64,000 bases of DNA, from assembly GCF_000252125.1 (NCBI RefSeq), contig NZ_AHKF01000016.1, forward strand, positions 1 through 64,000. The letters are read 5' to 3'. Below the pieces are notes generated by a model. The model did not search any database and was not told where the DNA came from. It was given only the letters and a program-made list of their open reading frames with translations. Numbering within the stretch: the stretch's first letter is position 1; each line of letters opens with the position of its first letter. Source of the DNA: Flavobacterium frigoris PS1. GTDB lineage: Bacteria > Bacteroidota > Bacteroidia > Flavobacteriales > Flavobacteriaceae. The translations under genes were made by a program, and so were the position numbers. Shown here piece by piece: positions 34,695 through 44,387 of the stretch.

Positions 34695-35651
34695 ATGAAA
34701 AGATACCTAATTTCTAGTGTTCTAAGTCTATTTCTTTTGTCTTGTGGACAGAAAAATAAAATAGAGAAGGCTGTTAATGAAATACCTGTAGAGATAAAGG
34801 TAGAACGCTTTGATAAAGTCTTTTTCGAAACAAAGCCTGAAGATTTAAGTAAAGTTAAGAAAGAATATCCCTTTTTTTTTCCTGCAGGAAATGATGATTC
34901 TGTATGGTTAGATAAAATGCAGGATCCCTTGTGGCGCGAGTTGTACGCCGAAGTTCAAAAAAAGTACGCTAATTTTGATCCTGTGCAAAGTGAGGCTGTC
35001 ACGCTTTTTAAACACCTAAAATACTATTTTCCAGAGACGAAAACACCTAAGCTGATTACGGTAATATCTGAGATGGATTATAATAATAAGGTAATATATG
35101 CTGATAGTCTTGTTATTATATCGCTGGAAATGTATTTAGGTAAAGAGCATAAATTTTATCAGTTTCCAAACTATATTAAGGAGAATTTTGTGGAAAGGCA
35201 GATTATGCCAGATGTAGTTTCTAGTTTTTTTAAATTTAAAACGACTCCAAATCAGGATAAGAGTTTGCTCTCTAATATGATTTTTTCAGGTAAGGAGTTG
35301 TACTTGAAAGACATGTTATTGCCAGATTATAGCGATGCTGATAAGATGGGCTACACACCAGAGCAGATTACATGGTGTGTTGAAAACGAGAGTTATATGT
35401 GGCGTTATTTCATTGAAAAAGAATTGCTTTACAGTGACGATCAAAAGTTGATTCCGCGGTTTATAGGTATGGCTCCTTTTTCTAAATTTTATTTAGAAAT
35501 TGACAACGAAAGCCCAGGTCGGGTGGGAGCTTGGTTAGGATGGCAAATTGTTCGCTCGTATATGGAAAACAATGAAGTATCTTTGCAACAGTTATTAAAT
35601 TCGAATGCTAAAGAAATATTTGAAAAATCAAAATATAAACCTAAAAAGTAA
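34695..35651 (+). CDS. gldB: Gliding motility lipoprotein GldB
   Basis: 318 residues from the ATG at 34695, which gives a proper lipoprotein signal (MKRYLISSVLSLFLLSCG, lipidated Cys17); a TTG at 34659 would extend the N-terminus by 12 residues. Conserved GldB segments include VERFDKVFFET, PFFFPAGNDDSVW and GRVGAWLGWQIVRSYM. GldB is needed for gliding and for the stability of the gliding/type IX secretion machinery in Flavobacterium johnsoniae. It overlaps gldC by one base. Confidence 0.92.
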   Translation: MKRYLISSVLSLFLLSCGQKNKIEKAVNEIPVEIKVERFDKVFFETKPEDLSKVKKEYPFFFPAGNDDSVWLDKMQDPLWRELYAEVQKKYANFDPVQSEAVTLFKHLKYYFPETKTPKLITVISEMDYNNKVIYADSLVIISLEMYLGKEHKFYQFPNYIKENFVERQIMPDVVSSFFKFKTTPNQDKSLLSNMIFSGKELYLKDMLLPDYSDADKMGYTPEQITWCVENESYMWRYFIEKELLYSDDQKLIPRFIGMAPFSKFYLEIDNESPGRVGAWLGWQIVRSYMENNEVSLQQLLNSNAKEIFEKSKYKPKK

Positions 35652-35989
35652 TGTCAGATAAAAATAAATCAGAAATTAAGATTGTTGTTGAATTAGATGA
35701 AAACCAAGTTCCAGAAAAACTATTATGGTCTGCTAAAGATGGTGGTGTGGAGTTAGAAGAAGCTAAAGCGGTTATGCTTTCAGTTTGGGACAGCAAAGCT
35801 AAAGAAAGTTTACGTATCGATTTATGGACAAAAGATATGCCTGTAGATGAAATGAAGATATTTTTTCACCAGACTCTAGTTACTATGTCAGATACTTTTT
35901 TCCGTGCAACCGGGGACGAAAAAATGACAGATACAATGAAGCAATTTTGCGAGTATTTTGCAGAAAAACTAGAATTGAAAAAACAATAA
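35651..35989 (+). CDS. gldC: Gliding motility protein GldC
   Basis: 112 residues, cytoplasmic, no signal peptide. Family features are SEIKIVVELDENQVPEKLLW and the segment WDSKAKESLRIDLWTKDMPV. GldC is an accessory gliding protein whose loss in F. johnsoniae impairs but does not abolish gliding. It starts at the last base of the gldB stop codon (TAATG), showing translational coupling, and ends before a strong shared terminator. Confidence 0.93.
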   Translation: MSDKNKSEIKIVVELDENQVPEKLLWSAKDGGVELEEAKAVMLSVWDSKAKESLRIDLWTKDMPVDEMKIFFHQTLVTMSDTFFRATGDEKMTDTMKQFCEYFAEKLELKKQ

Positions 35990-36004
35990 AAATGCAGCCT
36001 TAAA

Positions 36005-36048
36005 TAAAAAATCCCAAAACTATTTTTTTTTAGTTTTGGGATTTTTTT
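36005..36048. terminator. Bidirectional terminator between gldC and engB
   Basis: AATCCCAAAACTA and TAGTTTTGGGATT pair perfectly around a T-rich loop, with A-rich sequence on the left and seven T on the right. Confidence 0.9.
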
Positions 36049-36075
36049 TATTTTAAAATAGCAAAGTTTTTGTTT

Positions 36076-36696
36076 CTAAAACTGATTTTTGTTTTTGAAA
36101 ACCTCTTGGTTTACTTCCTCTATATAGGTTAGTAGTTCTTCTTTTCCTAGAGATTCCGTTGCTGAAGTTACAAAATAATGCGGCATTTCTGCCCAGTTAT
36201 TTGCGAACATATTCTTCTTATAAGCGGCAATATGTGAATCAATTTTTACTTTACTGATTTTGTCTGCTTTGGTAAAAACAATACAAAAAGGAATTTCACT
36301 CTCTCCCATATAGGACATGAATTCAATATCGATTGCTTGTGCCTCATGACGAATATCTATTAAAACAAAAGCGCAAACCAACTGTTCACGAGTTTCGAAA
36401 TAATCAGTAATAAATTGCTGAAAAACGGACTTTGTTTTTTTAGATACCTTTGCGTAACCATATCCGGGTAAATCTACTAAAAACCAATTGTTATTTATTA
36501 TGAAATGATTGATTAGCTGCGTTTTTCCTGGTCTTCCAGAAGTTTTAGCGAGCTTTTTATGGTTGGTCAACATATTGATTAATGAGGACTTTCCAACGTT
36601 TGATCGGCCTATAAAAGCATATTCCGGCAAAAAATCCTTTGGACATTTTGAGACGTCTGAATTGCTAATTACGAATTCGGCAGTATTAATTTTCAT
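36076..36696 (-). CDS. engB: Ribosome biogenesis GTPase EngB/YsxC
   Basis: 206 residues. GTPase motifs: G1 GRSNVGKSS (about 31-39), G2 region TSGRPGKTQ, G3 DLPGYGYAKV and G4 TKADK; the end (FVTSATESLGKEEL) holds G5. EngB assists assembly of the large ribosomal subunit. It follows the alpha/beta hydrolase gene after 31 bases on the same strand, so the two are probably one transcript. A standard length for the family. Confidence 0.95.
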   Translation of the reverse strand: MKINTAEFVISNSDVSKCPKDFLPEYAFIGRSNVGKSSLINMLTNHKKLAKTSGRPGKTQLINHFIINNNWFLVDLPGYGYAKVSKKTKSVFQQFITDYFETREQLVCAFVLIDIRHEAQAIDIEFMSYMGESEIPFCIVFTKADKISKVKIDSHIAAYKKNMFANNWAEMPHYFVTSATESLGKEELLTYIEEVNQEVFKNKNQF

Positions 36697-36727
36697 TTGT
36701 TCTAGGTGTAAAATTCTCCTTTTAGGA

Positions 36728-37501
36728 TTAGTGTGCTTTTAAATGCGTGTGTGTTAACCATTCTTCCAGTAATCGGTTGAATTCTTCCGGTTGTTCCATC
36801 ATTGCCGCATGTCCACATTTGTCAATCCAATATAAAGTAGAGTTAGGTAGTAACTTGTTAAATTCTTCAGCAACATCCGGAGGTGTTACTTTGTCGTTCT
36901 TTCCCCATATTATACATGTTTGAACATGCATTTTAGGTAAATCTTTTGCCATGTTGTGACGAATCGCACTTTTAGCGATTGTTAGCGTTTTTATCAGTTT
37001 TATTCTATCGTTTACAGAAGCGTATACTTCGTCAATAAGTTCAGGTGTTGCTACCTTTGGATCGTAAAATACATCTTCGGCTTTTTTCTTAATGTATTCA
37101 TAATCACCTCTTTTTGGATAGCTATCACCCATGGCGCTTTCGTACAATCCTGAACTACCTGTTATTACAAGTCCCGCAACTTTTTCAGGATACATTTTAG
37201 TATGATATAATGCGATATGACCTCCTAATGAATTTCCCAAAAGTATTACTCTTTCAAAACCTTTGAAAGTGATAAAGTCTTTGACGTATTTTGCGAAATT
37301 TTTGACGTTAGTTTTTAAAATATTTTGGGTATATATAGGTAAATCAGGTATTACTATTTTATATCCTTTTTCAGAAAAATAACTAGCAACAGCGTCAAAA
37401 TTACTAAGGCCTCCCATTAAGCCATGTAAGATAACAATTGGCGTTCCTTCTCCAGCTTCATAATAGCTGTATTTACCTTCTTTTTTATAATTTTTTTCCA
37501 T
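36728..37501 (-). CDS. Alpha/beta hydrolase
   Basis: 257 residues, no signal peptide. HGLMGGLSNF forms the oxyanion region, GNSLGGHIAL the nucleophile elbow with the catalytic serine near residue 92, WGKNDKVTP the acid region and CGHAAMMEQPEEF the catalytic histidine. This is a complete catalytic triad, but the substrate is unknown. The position between engB and mraZ is, from memory, conserved in related genomes. A TATATTTG promoter box lies 29 bases upstream of the ATG. Confidence 0.88.
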   Translation of the reverse strand: MEKNYKKEGKYSYYEAGEGTPIVILHGLMGGLSNFDAVASYFSEKGYKIVIPDLPIYTQNILKTNVKNFAKYVKDFITFKGFERVILLGNSLGGHIALYHTKMYPEKVAGLVITGSSGLYESAMGDSYPKRGDYEYIKKKAEDVFYDPKVATPELIDEVYASVNDRIKLIKTLTIAKSAIRHNMAKDLPKMHVQTCIIWGKNDKVTPPDVAEEFNKLLPNSTLYWIDKCGHAAMMEQPEEFNRLLEEWLTHTHLKAH

Positions 37502-37529
37502 GTTTTTGAATGCGGATTTTCAATTTTCA

Positions 37530-37537
37530 CAAATATA
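37530..37537 (-). promoter_or_regulatory. Putative -7 promoter element of the hydrolase-engB operon
   Basis: The reverse strand reads TATATTTG, matching TAnnTTTG, with about 25 bases of leader before the hydrolase ATG. Confidence 0.5.
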
Positions 37538-37799
37538 TGATTTAATATATTAAAAAGGATTTTTGACTACAATTTTTAAGTTTAATATGGGCTTTTTTTA
37601 TTGTTTTTATTTGGGATAAAATTTAAAATCCGCTAATTCATATTTTTTTCAGAAAGGCTTTGTTGAAAAAAAATGGATTTAGCTGTTAAATAACTGCGTA
37701 TAATTGACTCTCTTTTTCTTTAGTGTGAATATTCTTTGCTGTAATTTATAAAGTAGCTAACAGTCTGACAGTCTAAAAATTAAGGGGTTTTAGTCAAAA

Positions 37800-37844
37800 G
37801 TGGCTAAACTTATCAACAAAGTGGTAACTAGTGGTAGAAAGTGG
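37800..37844 (+). promoter_or_regulatory. MraZ operator repeats upstream of the dcw cluster
   Basis: GTGG occurs at 37800, 37821, 37831 and 37841. The last three are exactly 10 bp apart inside near-identical units (AAAGTGGTAA, CTAGTGGTAG, AAAGTGGTAA); the first is 21 bp upstream, about two helical turns. MraZ in E. coli and mycoplasmas binds TGGG/GTGG-type direct repeats with this 10-bp period in front of its own gene. The repeats cover the -33 region of the promoter, so binding would repress. Confidence 0.75.
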
Positions 37845-37856
37845 TAATATTTTTCA

Positions 37857-37864
37857 TATTTTTG
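37857..37864 (+). promoter_or_regulatory. Putative -7 promoter element of mraZ and the dcw cluster
   Basis: TATTTTTG matches TAnnTTTG and lies 29 bases before the TTG start of mraZ, immediately downstream of the GTGG repeats. Confidence 0.6.
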
Positions 37865-37893
37865 CTTTAGTTCATTTCTAAAAGAAAACTCAT

Positions 37894-38367
37894 TTGATTA
37901 CAATAGTCGGGACATATGAATGTAAGGTAGATGCTAAAGGAAGGGCGCTGTTGCCGGCTCCTTTAAAAAAGCAACTAGCTCTTTCGTTACAAGACGGTTT
38001 CGTTTTGAAACGTTCTGTGTTCCAGCCTTGTTTGGAGTTATATCCTATGGCAGAGTGGGATTTGATGATGTCAAAAATCAACAAGCTCAATCGATTTGTG
38101 AAAAAAAACAATGATTTTATACGCAGATTTACAGCAGGCGTGAAAATGGTGGAAATAGATGCACTGGGAAGATTATTGGTCCCTAAAGACCTTGTTTCTT
38201 TTGCGAATCTATCCAAAGATGTTGTTTTTTCTTCGGCGGTGAATATTGTTGAGATATGGGATAAGGATTTATACGAGAAATCGATTAATGGAGAAGATGT
38301 AGATTTTGCCGATTTGGCAGAGGAAGTAATGGGAAATATAAATGACGACGACAATGGAATATCATAA
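37894..38367 (+). CDS. mraZ: Transcriptional regulator / division protein MraZ
   Basis: 157 residues, TTG start giving the typical MITIVGTYECKVDAKGRALL N-terminus. Two SpoVT/AbrB-type halves are visible, each with the conserved D-x-K/L-G-R pattern (VDAKGRALLPA and IDALGRLLVPKDL). MraZ is a DNA-binding repressor of the division and wall gene cluster, binding the GTGG repeats upstream. First gene of the dcw cluster; it overlaps rsmH by 26 bases. A long open frame on the opposite strand is a shadow. Confidence 0.95.
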   Translation: MITIVGTYECKVDAKGRALLPAPLKKQLALSLQDGFVLKRSVFQPCLELYPMAEWDLMMSKINKLNRFVKKNNDFIRRFTAGVKMVEIDALGRLLVPKDLVSFANLSKDVVFSSAVNIVEIWDKDLYEKSINGEDVDFADLAEEVMGNINDDDNGIS

Positions 38368-39250
38368 TCCGGTTTTGCTAAAAGCATCAGTAGATGGTTT
38401 AAATATTAAGCCTGACGGCGTTTATATAGATGTCACCTTCGGTGGAGGTGGGCATTCAAAAGAAATTTTAAGTAGGTTGGGGCCAAACGGGAGACTGTTT
38501 GCTTTTGATCAGGATGAGGATGCGTTAGCTAATGCCTTGCCAGACGAAAGGTTTGTTCTTATTAATGAGAATTTTAGATTCATCAAACGTTTTTTGCGCT
38601 TTAATGGAGTGAAAAGTGTGGATGGGATTTTAGCTGATTTAGGTGTTTCATCCCATCAATTTGATGTGGCTGAAAGAGGTTTTTCGACCCGCTTTGATGC
38701 TGAATTGGATATGAGAATGAGTCAGAAAAATGATCTGAATGCAAATAGAGTTGTAAATGAATATGATGAAGAGAGCTTGAAAAGAGTGTTCTTAGATTAT
38801 GGAGAATTGAAAAATGCTCCAGTATTAGCAAGAACAATTGTGCAGGCTAGGGAAGAGCGACCAGTTACAACAACTGACGATTTAAAAGAGGTGTTGGCGA
38901 AATTTTTACCGGAAAGAATTAGGAATAAAATATTGGCACAAATCTATCAAGCCATCCGAATTGAAGTGAATCAAGAGATGGATGTCTTAAAGGAGTTTCT
39001 TGAACAGTCTTTGGAGATATTAAATAAAGGAGGAAGGTTGAGTGTTATCTCTTATCATTCTTTAGAAGACCGATTAGTGAAAAGGTTTATGAAAAACGGA
39101 ATGTTTGAGGGAGAGCCTGAGCGCGATTTCTTCGGTAATTTTTCAGTTCCTTTTAAAACCGTCGGCAAACTGATTGTTCCGGACGACGAGGAAATCAAGT
39201 TAAATAATAGAGCGCGAAGTGCTAAACTACGAATAGCCGAAAAGATATAA
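38342..39250 (+). CDS. rsmH: 16S rRNA (cytosine1402-N4)-methyltransferase RsmH
   Basis: 302 residues. SAM-binding DVTFGGGGHSKEIL (about 28-41), LADLGVSSHQFD, and the C-terminal GGRLSVISYHSLEDRLVKRF are diagnostic. It methylates N4 of C1402 in 16S rRNA. The ATG at 38342 is used here; another ATG at 38354 (MEYHNPVLL) would shorten the overlap with mraZ from 26 to 14 bases. The second position in the cluster is standard. Confidence 0.95.
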   Translation: MTTTMEYHNPVLLKASVDGLNIKPDGVYIDVTFGGGGHSKEILSRLGPNGRLFAFDQDEDALANALPDERFVLINENFRFIKRFLRFNGVKSVDGILADLGVSSHQFDVAERGFSTRFDAELDMRMSQKNDLNANRVVNEYDEESLKRVFLDYGELKNAPVLARTIVQAREERPVTTTDDLKEVLAKFLPERIRNKILAQIYQAIRIEVNQEMDVLKEFLEQSLEILNKGGRLSVISYHSLEDRLVKRFMKNGMFEGEPERDFFGNFSVPFKTVGKLIVPDDEEIKLNNRARSAKLRIAEKI

Positions 39251-39347
39251 TTCGCACTCCATATTATAGGGTTCAAAGCAGAAAGACAGATACTAACTTT
39301 TAATATCGCGACTTTCTCTTTTTCGGAGAAGGTTGGAACTAAGGCAA

Positions 39348-39695
39348 ATGAAAAACGGTTTTACTAACATATTGAAAGCGCGATTTCTTATAGATGATGA
39401 TGCTATTAAAAATTGGCGTTTTATCGTTTTCCTTATTCTTTTGGCCATAATCATGATTGCTAATACACAACAATACGAACAGAAAGTATTTAGGATTGCC
39501 GCACTGACAAACGAAGTGAAAGAATTACGATCTGAATTTGTTGATAGACGTTCGCAACTAATGAAGTTAAAAATGGAATCGACTGTTTCTCAAAAGATGA
39601 TCGAGAAAGAAATTTTTCCATCGACTGTTCCTCCAGTAAAAATTAAAGTAATAAAAAAAGAAGAAAAAAGTTTTCTTAAAAAAATATGGCAGTAG
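39348..39695 (+). CDS. ftsL: FtsL-like cell division protein
   Basis: 115 residues from the ATG at 39348, which has an AAGG Shine-Dalgarno-like stretch just upstream; a TTG at 39333 is an alternative. A cytoplasmic start, one membrane helix (FIVFLILLAIIMIANTQQY) and a periplasmic coiled coil with hydrophobic heptads (RIAALTNEVKELRSEFVDRR) fit FtsL in shape and position between rsmH and ftsI, although sequence identity to proteobacterial FtsL is slight. It recruits and activates FtsW/FtsI. It overlaps ftsI by 10 bases. Confidence 0.85.
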   Translation: MKNGFTNILKARFLIDDDAIKNWRFIVFLILLAIIMIANTQQYEQKVFRIAALTNEVKELRSEFVDRRSQLMKLKMESTVSQKMIEKEIFPSTVPPVKIKVIKKEEKSFLKKIWQ

Positions 39696-41689
39696 AAGAT
39701 AAACACATATCATACAGAATCTACCTAGTTGCTTTTGCTATCTTTTTGATTGCGATCGCGATTGCCGTTAAATTAACTAATATACAGTGGGTTGAAGGGG
39801 ATTATTATAGAAAACTAGCTAAAGAAAGAACGGTTAAGAATTTTGTTATTCCTGCAAATAAAGGGAATATCTATTCGGCAGACGGTAGTTTATTGGCTAC
39901 TTCAATACCTAATTACACAATAAGGTTCGATGCTCTTGCTCCTAAAGCAGAGAATTTTGAAAAAAATGTGGAGGCTTTATCGGATTCTCTAGCTACGATT
40001 TTTGATAAGCCAAGTGGTTTTTATCAAAACGAACTTAGAAAAGCTAGGGCCAATAATAATAGATATTATTTAATCGCTCGCGGCTTAAGTTATACTGACT
40101 ATATAAAAATCAAGGGATTTCCTTTGTTTAAACTAGGGGCTTACAAGGGTGGGATTATTGTAGAGCAAAAAACGATTAGAGAGCATCCGATAGGTAAAAT
40201 CGCAGAGCGGACTATTGGTTATGAAAGAGAAATTGCTGAAGATAAGTTTGACGGAAAAGGAATTGAATGGGCATATAGAGAGTACCTGAATGGAAAAGAT
40301 GGTAAAATTCTAAAACAAAAAATAGCAAAAGGACAATGGAAACCAATCCGCGATGTAAATGAAGTTGATCCTCAGGATGGTTACGATGTAATTTCGACTA
40401 TTGATGTATATATCCAGGATATTGCGCATCATGCCTTATTAAAACAATTGGAAGAGTTTGAGGCAGAGCATGGTTGTGTAGTTGTGATGGAGACTGAAAC
40501 GGGTCAAGTTAAGGCGATTGCTAATTTAGGACGGGCTAAGGATGGGACTTATTACGAAACAACTAATTATGCTGTAGCGGAGTCGGGTGAGCCCGGGTCT
40601 ACATTCAAGCTTGTCGATATGATGGCCATATTGGAGGACAAGGTTGCTGACACAAGTACGGTTTTTGACACTAATGGTGGCGAGGTTCGCTATTCAGGAA
40701 AAGCAGTTCGGGATTCTCATAGAGGTGGATACGGGAAAATATCCTTGGCAAGGGGGTTTGAATTGTCTTCAAACACCGTTTTAGTACAAGCGGTTTATGA
40801 CAATTATAAAGATAACCCTAAGAAGTTTGTTAACCATGTTAACTCATATGGTTTTAATAAAAAACTGAATATGGATTTCCAAGGAGAAGGAAGAGCATAT
40901 ATTCCTCAGCCGAGCGATAAAAATTGGTCTAATATATCACTTCCTTGGATGGCTTTTGGCTATGGGGTTTCGGTGACGCCAATGCAAACATTGACATTTT
41001 ATAATGCAGTGGCTAACAATGGTGTGATGGTGAAGCCACAATTTGTTTCTGAAATAAAAGAATGGAGCAAAACCATTAAAAAAATTGATAAAGAAGTAAT
41101 AAACCCAAGGATCTGCTCGCCAGAAACTATTTTGAAACTAAAGGCAGTATTGGCTAATGTTGTAAAAAAGGGGACAGGGTCTAAATTGTATTCTAAGGAT
41201 TTTTCAATGGCTGGTAAAACAGGAACAGCTCAGGTGAATTATGGAAAAAGAGATGGATCATCATTGTATTATGCTTCATCCTTTGTAGGTTATTTTCCGG
41301 CTGATAAGCCTAAATATTCTTGCATAGTGATGGTTCATAAACCAAGTACGGTAAACAATAATTACTATGGTGCTGATGTTGCGGGACCAGTTTTTAAAAG
41401 GATAGCACAAAAGATTTTTACAGATGTCCCATCAACAAATGAAATTAGAAATTTGAATAGAAAAATTCCGAAACAGGAAAATAATTACAATGACTACTTT
41501 GCTCGTTTGCAAGAACAAAAGCAATCTGTCCCCAATGTTAAAGGAATGCCAGGAATGGACGCGATTGCTTTATTAGAAAATTTAGGGATAAAAGTAAATG
41601 CGGTAGGTATGGGTAAAGTAAAAACACAATCGCTTCAGGCGGGTCAGGATATAATTAAAAACACAACTATAACACTTGAATTATTGTGA
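39686..41689 (+). CDS. ftsI: Division transpeptidase FtsI (PBP3) with PASTA domain
   Basis: 667 residues. There is one N-terminal membrane helix (about 9-29), a dimerisation domain, and the transpeptidase domain with SxxK in GSTFKLVD (about 311), SxN in SSN (about 357) and KTGT in AGKTGTAQV. The last 55 residues form a single PASTA domain (VPNVKGMPGMDAIALLENLG), a feature of Bacteroidota FtsI. It cross-links septal peptidoglycan with FtsW. The stop overlaps the murE GTG start (GTGA). Confidence 0.95.
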   Translation: MAVEDKHISYRIYLVAFAIFLIAIAIAVKLTNIQWVEGDYYRKLAKERTVKNFVIPANKGNIYSADGSLLATSIPNYTIRFDALAPKAENFEKNVEALSDSLATIFDKPSGFYQNELRKARANNNRYYLIARGLSYTDYIKIKGFPLFKLGAYKGGIIVEQKTIREHPIGKIAERTIGYEREIAEDKFDGKGIEWAYREYLNGKDGKILKQKIAKGQWKPIRDVNEVDPQDGYDVISTIDVYIQDIAHHALLKQLEEFEAEHGCVVVMETETGQVKAIANLGRAKDGTYYETTNYAVAESGEPGSTFKLVDMMAILEDKVADTSTVFDTNGGEVRYSGKAVRDSHRGGYGKISLARGFELSSNTVLVQAVYDNYKDNPKKFVNHVNSYGFNKKLNMDFQGEGRAYIPQPSDKNWSNISLPWMAFGYGVSVTPMQTLTFYNAVANNGVMVKPQFVSEIKEWSKTIKKIDKEVINPRICSPETILKLKAVLANVVKKGTGSKLYSKDFSMAGKTGTAQVNYGKRDGSSLYYASSFVGYFPADKPKYSCIVMVHKPSTVNNNYYGADVAGPVFKRIAQKIFTDVPSTNEIRNLNRKIPKQENNYNDYFARLQEQKQSVPNVKGMPGMDAIALLENLGIKVNAVGMGKVKTQSLQAGQDIIKNTTITLELL

Positions 41690-43149
41690 TTATACTAAAA
41701 GACATATTGTACAAAGTAGCTATTGAATCCATTAAGGGTTCAACAGATGTTGCTGTCGGAAAAATTGAATTTGATTCTAGAAAAGTTGAAAAAAACGATA
41801 TTTTTGTTGCTATCAGAGGATCTATTTCTGATGGTCACGACTATATTCAAAAGGCAATTGAACTAGGAGCTATTGCGATTGTTTGCGATACATTTCCTGA
41901 TACATTTGAAAAAGGGATCTCTTACATACAAGTAAAAGATACGAATAAAGCGCTTGCTTTCATGGCGGCTAATTATTATAAAGATCCTTCGAAAGATTTA
42001 AAGCTTGTTGGGATAACCGGAACAAATGGAAAAACAACAATAGCTTCACTTTTATATCAATTGTTCAAAAAAGCAGGCTTCAAAGTTGGATTATTGTCTA
42101 CTGTGAAAATCCTAGTTGACAATAAAGAGTATAAAGCTACGCATACAACACCAGATTCAATCACCATCAATCATTATTTGAGTGAAATGATTAAAGAGGG
42201 TGTTGAATATTGTTTTATGGAGGTGAGTTCTCACGGAATTCATCAAAAAAGGACGGAGGGATTGCACTTTGCTGGCGGTGTTTTTACCAATTTATCTCAT
42301 GATCATTTGGATTACCATCCCACGTTTGCGGAATACAGAGATGTAAAAAAATCATTTTTTGACAATCTTCCTAAAACTGCATTTGCTTTATCAAATATAG
42401 ATGATAAAAATGGTGCGGTAATGATGCAAAATACCACGGCTGTAAAGCGTACTTATGCTTTAAAATCTTATGCTGATTATAGAGCTCAGATTCTTGAAAA
42501 TCAATTGTCAGGTTTGTTGTTGAAAATTGATGGGAATGAGGTTTGGGTAAAACTCATCGGGACATTTAATGCTTACAATGTATTGGCAATATATGGTACA
42601 GCCATTGAATTGGGATTAGATAGTCTTGAAACACTTCGTTTGCTTTCTGAATTAGAAAGTGTTTCTGGAAGGTTTCAATACATTGTTTCTAAAACCAATG
42701 TCACGGCAATTGTAGATTATGCACACACACCAGATGCACTTGAAAACGTGTTGAAAACGATAAATGATATTCGTACCAAAAACGAGCAATTAATCACAGT
42801 TGTTGGATGTGGTGGGAATAGAGATAAGACGAAACGTCCAATTATGGCTAGTATCGCTACAGAATTGAGCGATAGAGTGGTGCTAACTTCTGATAATCCA
42901 AGAAATGAGGATCCAGATGTTATCATTTCTGAAATGGAAAAAGGAGTTGCGGCTCAGAATTATAAAAAGGTATTAGCGATTACAGATAGAAAACAAGCTA
43001 TAAAAACAGCTTGCCAATTGGCTCAGCCAAATGACATTATTATAATCGCGGGAAAAGGACATGAGACTTATCAAGAAATCAAAGGAGTTAGAAATGACTT
43101 TGATGACATGAAAATAGTTAAAGAGATATTAGAACAACTTCATAAATAG
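41686..43149 (+). CDS. murE: UDP-MurNAc-tripeptide ligase MurE
   Basis: 487 residues, GTG start overlapping ftsI by 4 bases. Mur ligase motifs: [10 protein letters not shown] (ATP site, about 110-119), the central domain [20 protein letters not shown], and [10 protein letters not shown] with DNPRNEDP, the loop that selects meso-diaminopimelate in DAP-adding enzymes. It adds the third amino acid to UDP-MurNAc-L-Ala-D-Glu. The DNPR motif therefore predicts a DAP-type cell wall. murF does not follow it. Confidence 0.95.
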   Translation: MIILKDILYKVAIESIKGSTDVAVGKIEFDSRKVEKNDIFVAIRGSISDGHDYIQKAIELGAIAIVCDTFPDTFEKGISYIQVKDTNKALAFMAANYYKDPSKDLKLVGITGTNGKTTIASLLYQLFKKAGFKVGLLSTVKILVDNKEYKATHTTPDSITINHYLSEMIKEGVEYCFMEVSSHGIHQKRTEGLHFAGGVFTNLSHDHLDYHPTFAEYRDVKKSFFDNLPKTAFALSNIDDKNGAVMMQNTTAVKRTYALKSYADYRAQILENQLSGLLLKIDGNEVWVKLIGTFNAYNVLAIYGTAIELGLDSLETLRLLSELESVSGRFQYIVSKTNVTAIVDYAHTPDALENVLKTINDIRTKNEQLITVVGCGGNRDKTKRPIMASIATELSDRVVLTSDNPRNEDPDVIISEMEKGVAAQNYKKVLAITDRKQAIKTACQLAQPNDIIIIAGKGHETYQEIKGVRNDFDDMKIVKEILEQLHK

Positions 43150-43156
43150 TAAAAAC

Positions 43157-44386
43157 ATGCTGTATTATTTATTTGAATATTTAGACAAAATATTGAATGT
43201 TTCCGGAGCGGGAGTTTTTCAATACATCACCTTTAGATCGGCGCTGGCTTTTCTACTATCTCTTTTGTTATCTACTGTTTTTGGTAAAAGAATTATAAAT
43301 TTTTTACGAAACCAACAAGTTGGGGAAACGGTTAGGGAATTAGGTTTAGCTGGTCAAAATGAGAAAGCGGGAACACCAACTATGGGTGGACTGATTATCA
43401 TATTTGCAACACTAGTACCCGTTATGTTGTTTGCAAAATTGCATAATATTTATATCGTATTATTAATAGTTACAACCTTATGGATGGGAACTATTGGATT
43501 CATTGATGATTATATCAAAATTTTCAAAAAAGACAAAAAGGGATTAAAAGGTATTTTTAAGGTTTTTGGTCAAGTAGGATTAGGCTTAATCGTTGGAACA
43601 GTTCTTTATTTTAGTCCAAATGTTACGGTACGAACAGATACTGGTAAAAACGATATTTTTAAAGCTACTACTGAAAATGTAATAACTCAGAGTCCCGTTG
43701 AAGAAAAATCTACAGCAACCACAATTCCTTTTTTCAAGAACAATGAATTTGATTATGCGGAGTTGTTGGCCTGGACAGGGGAAGGTTACGAGAAGTGGGC
43801 TTGGTTAATTTTTATTCCAGTGGTGATTTTTATCATCACAGCAGTTTCAAATGGAGCCAATTTAACTGATGGAATAGACGGACTCGCAGCAGGAACGTCG
43901 GCCATATCCGTTCTGGCATTGGGTATTTTTACTTTCCTTTCTGGAAATATTATTTTCTCCAATTATCTAAATATAATGTACATCCCTAACTCGGGTGAAA
44001 TGACGGTATTTATAGCGGCATTTGTTGGGTCATTGATTGGATTTCTTTGGTACAACTCTTACCCCGCATCTGTTTTTATGGGGGATACAGGGAGTTTAAC
44101 TATAGGAGGTATTATAGCAGTATTGGCAATCGCAGTTCGTAAAGAATTATTAATTCCATTATTGTGCGGTATTTTTTTAGTCGAAAATCTATCTGTGGTA
44201 TTACAAGTCACTTATTTTAAATATACTAAAAAGCGCTTTGGCGAAGGTAAAAGAGTTTTTCTAATGGCTCCTTTGCACCATCACTATCAAAAGCGAGGTT
44301 ACCATGAAAGTAAAATCGTAACCCGATTTTGGATTGTAGCCATAATGTTAGCTATTCTTTCAATTGTTACTTTAAAATTAAGATAA
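43157..44386 (+). CDS. mraY: Phospho-N-acetylmuramoyl-pentapeptide transferase MraY
   Basis: 409 residues, about ten membrane helices. Signature pieces are [20 protein letters not shown] (catalytic aspartates), [20 protein letters not shown] and [11 protein letters not shown]. It transfers phospho-MurNAc-pentapeptide to undecaprenyl phosphate to make lipid I. A loop of about 60 residues (about 160-215, [16 protein letters not shown]) lengthens it compared with E. coli MraY (360), as in other flavobacteria. One base separates it from murD. Confidence 0.95.
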   Translation: MLYYLFEYLDKILNVSGAGVFQYITFRSALAFLLSLLLSTVFGKRIINFLRNQQVGETVRELGLAGQNEKAGTPTMGGLIIIFATLVPVMLFAKLHNIYIVLLIVTTLWMGTIGFIDDYIKIFKKDKKGLKGIFKVFGQVGLGLIVGTVLYFSPNVTVRTDTGKNDIFKATTENVITQSPVEEKSTATTIPFFKNNEFDYAELLAWTGEGYEKWAWLIFIPVVIFIITAVSNGANLTDGIDGLAAGTSAISVLALGIFTFLSGNIIFSNYLNIMYIPNSGEMTVFIAAFVGSLIGFLWYNSYPASVFMGDTGSLTIGGIIAVLAIAVRKELLIPLLCGIFLVENLSVVLQVTYFKYTKKRFGEGKRVFLMAPLHHHYQKRGYHESKIVTRFWIVAIMLAILSIVTLKLR

Positions 44387-44387
44387 C

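Larger units (their letters stand above)
37502..37893. other. Gene-free 392-bp region between the hydrolase and mraZ
   Basis: AT-rich divergent control region. It holds the promoter box of the hydrolase operon at its left end (37530-37537), a near-duplicate CAGTCTGACAGTCT around 37761-37774, and the MraZ-type GTGG repeats and mraZ promoter box at its right end. I see no open frame worth calling. Confidence 0.7.

Noticed and set aside
37890..38387. A 165-codon open frame on the reverse strand
   Set aside because: It lies entirely opposite mraZ and the start of rsmH, both clearly real, and its translation shows no family features.
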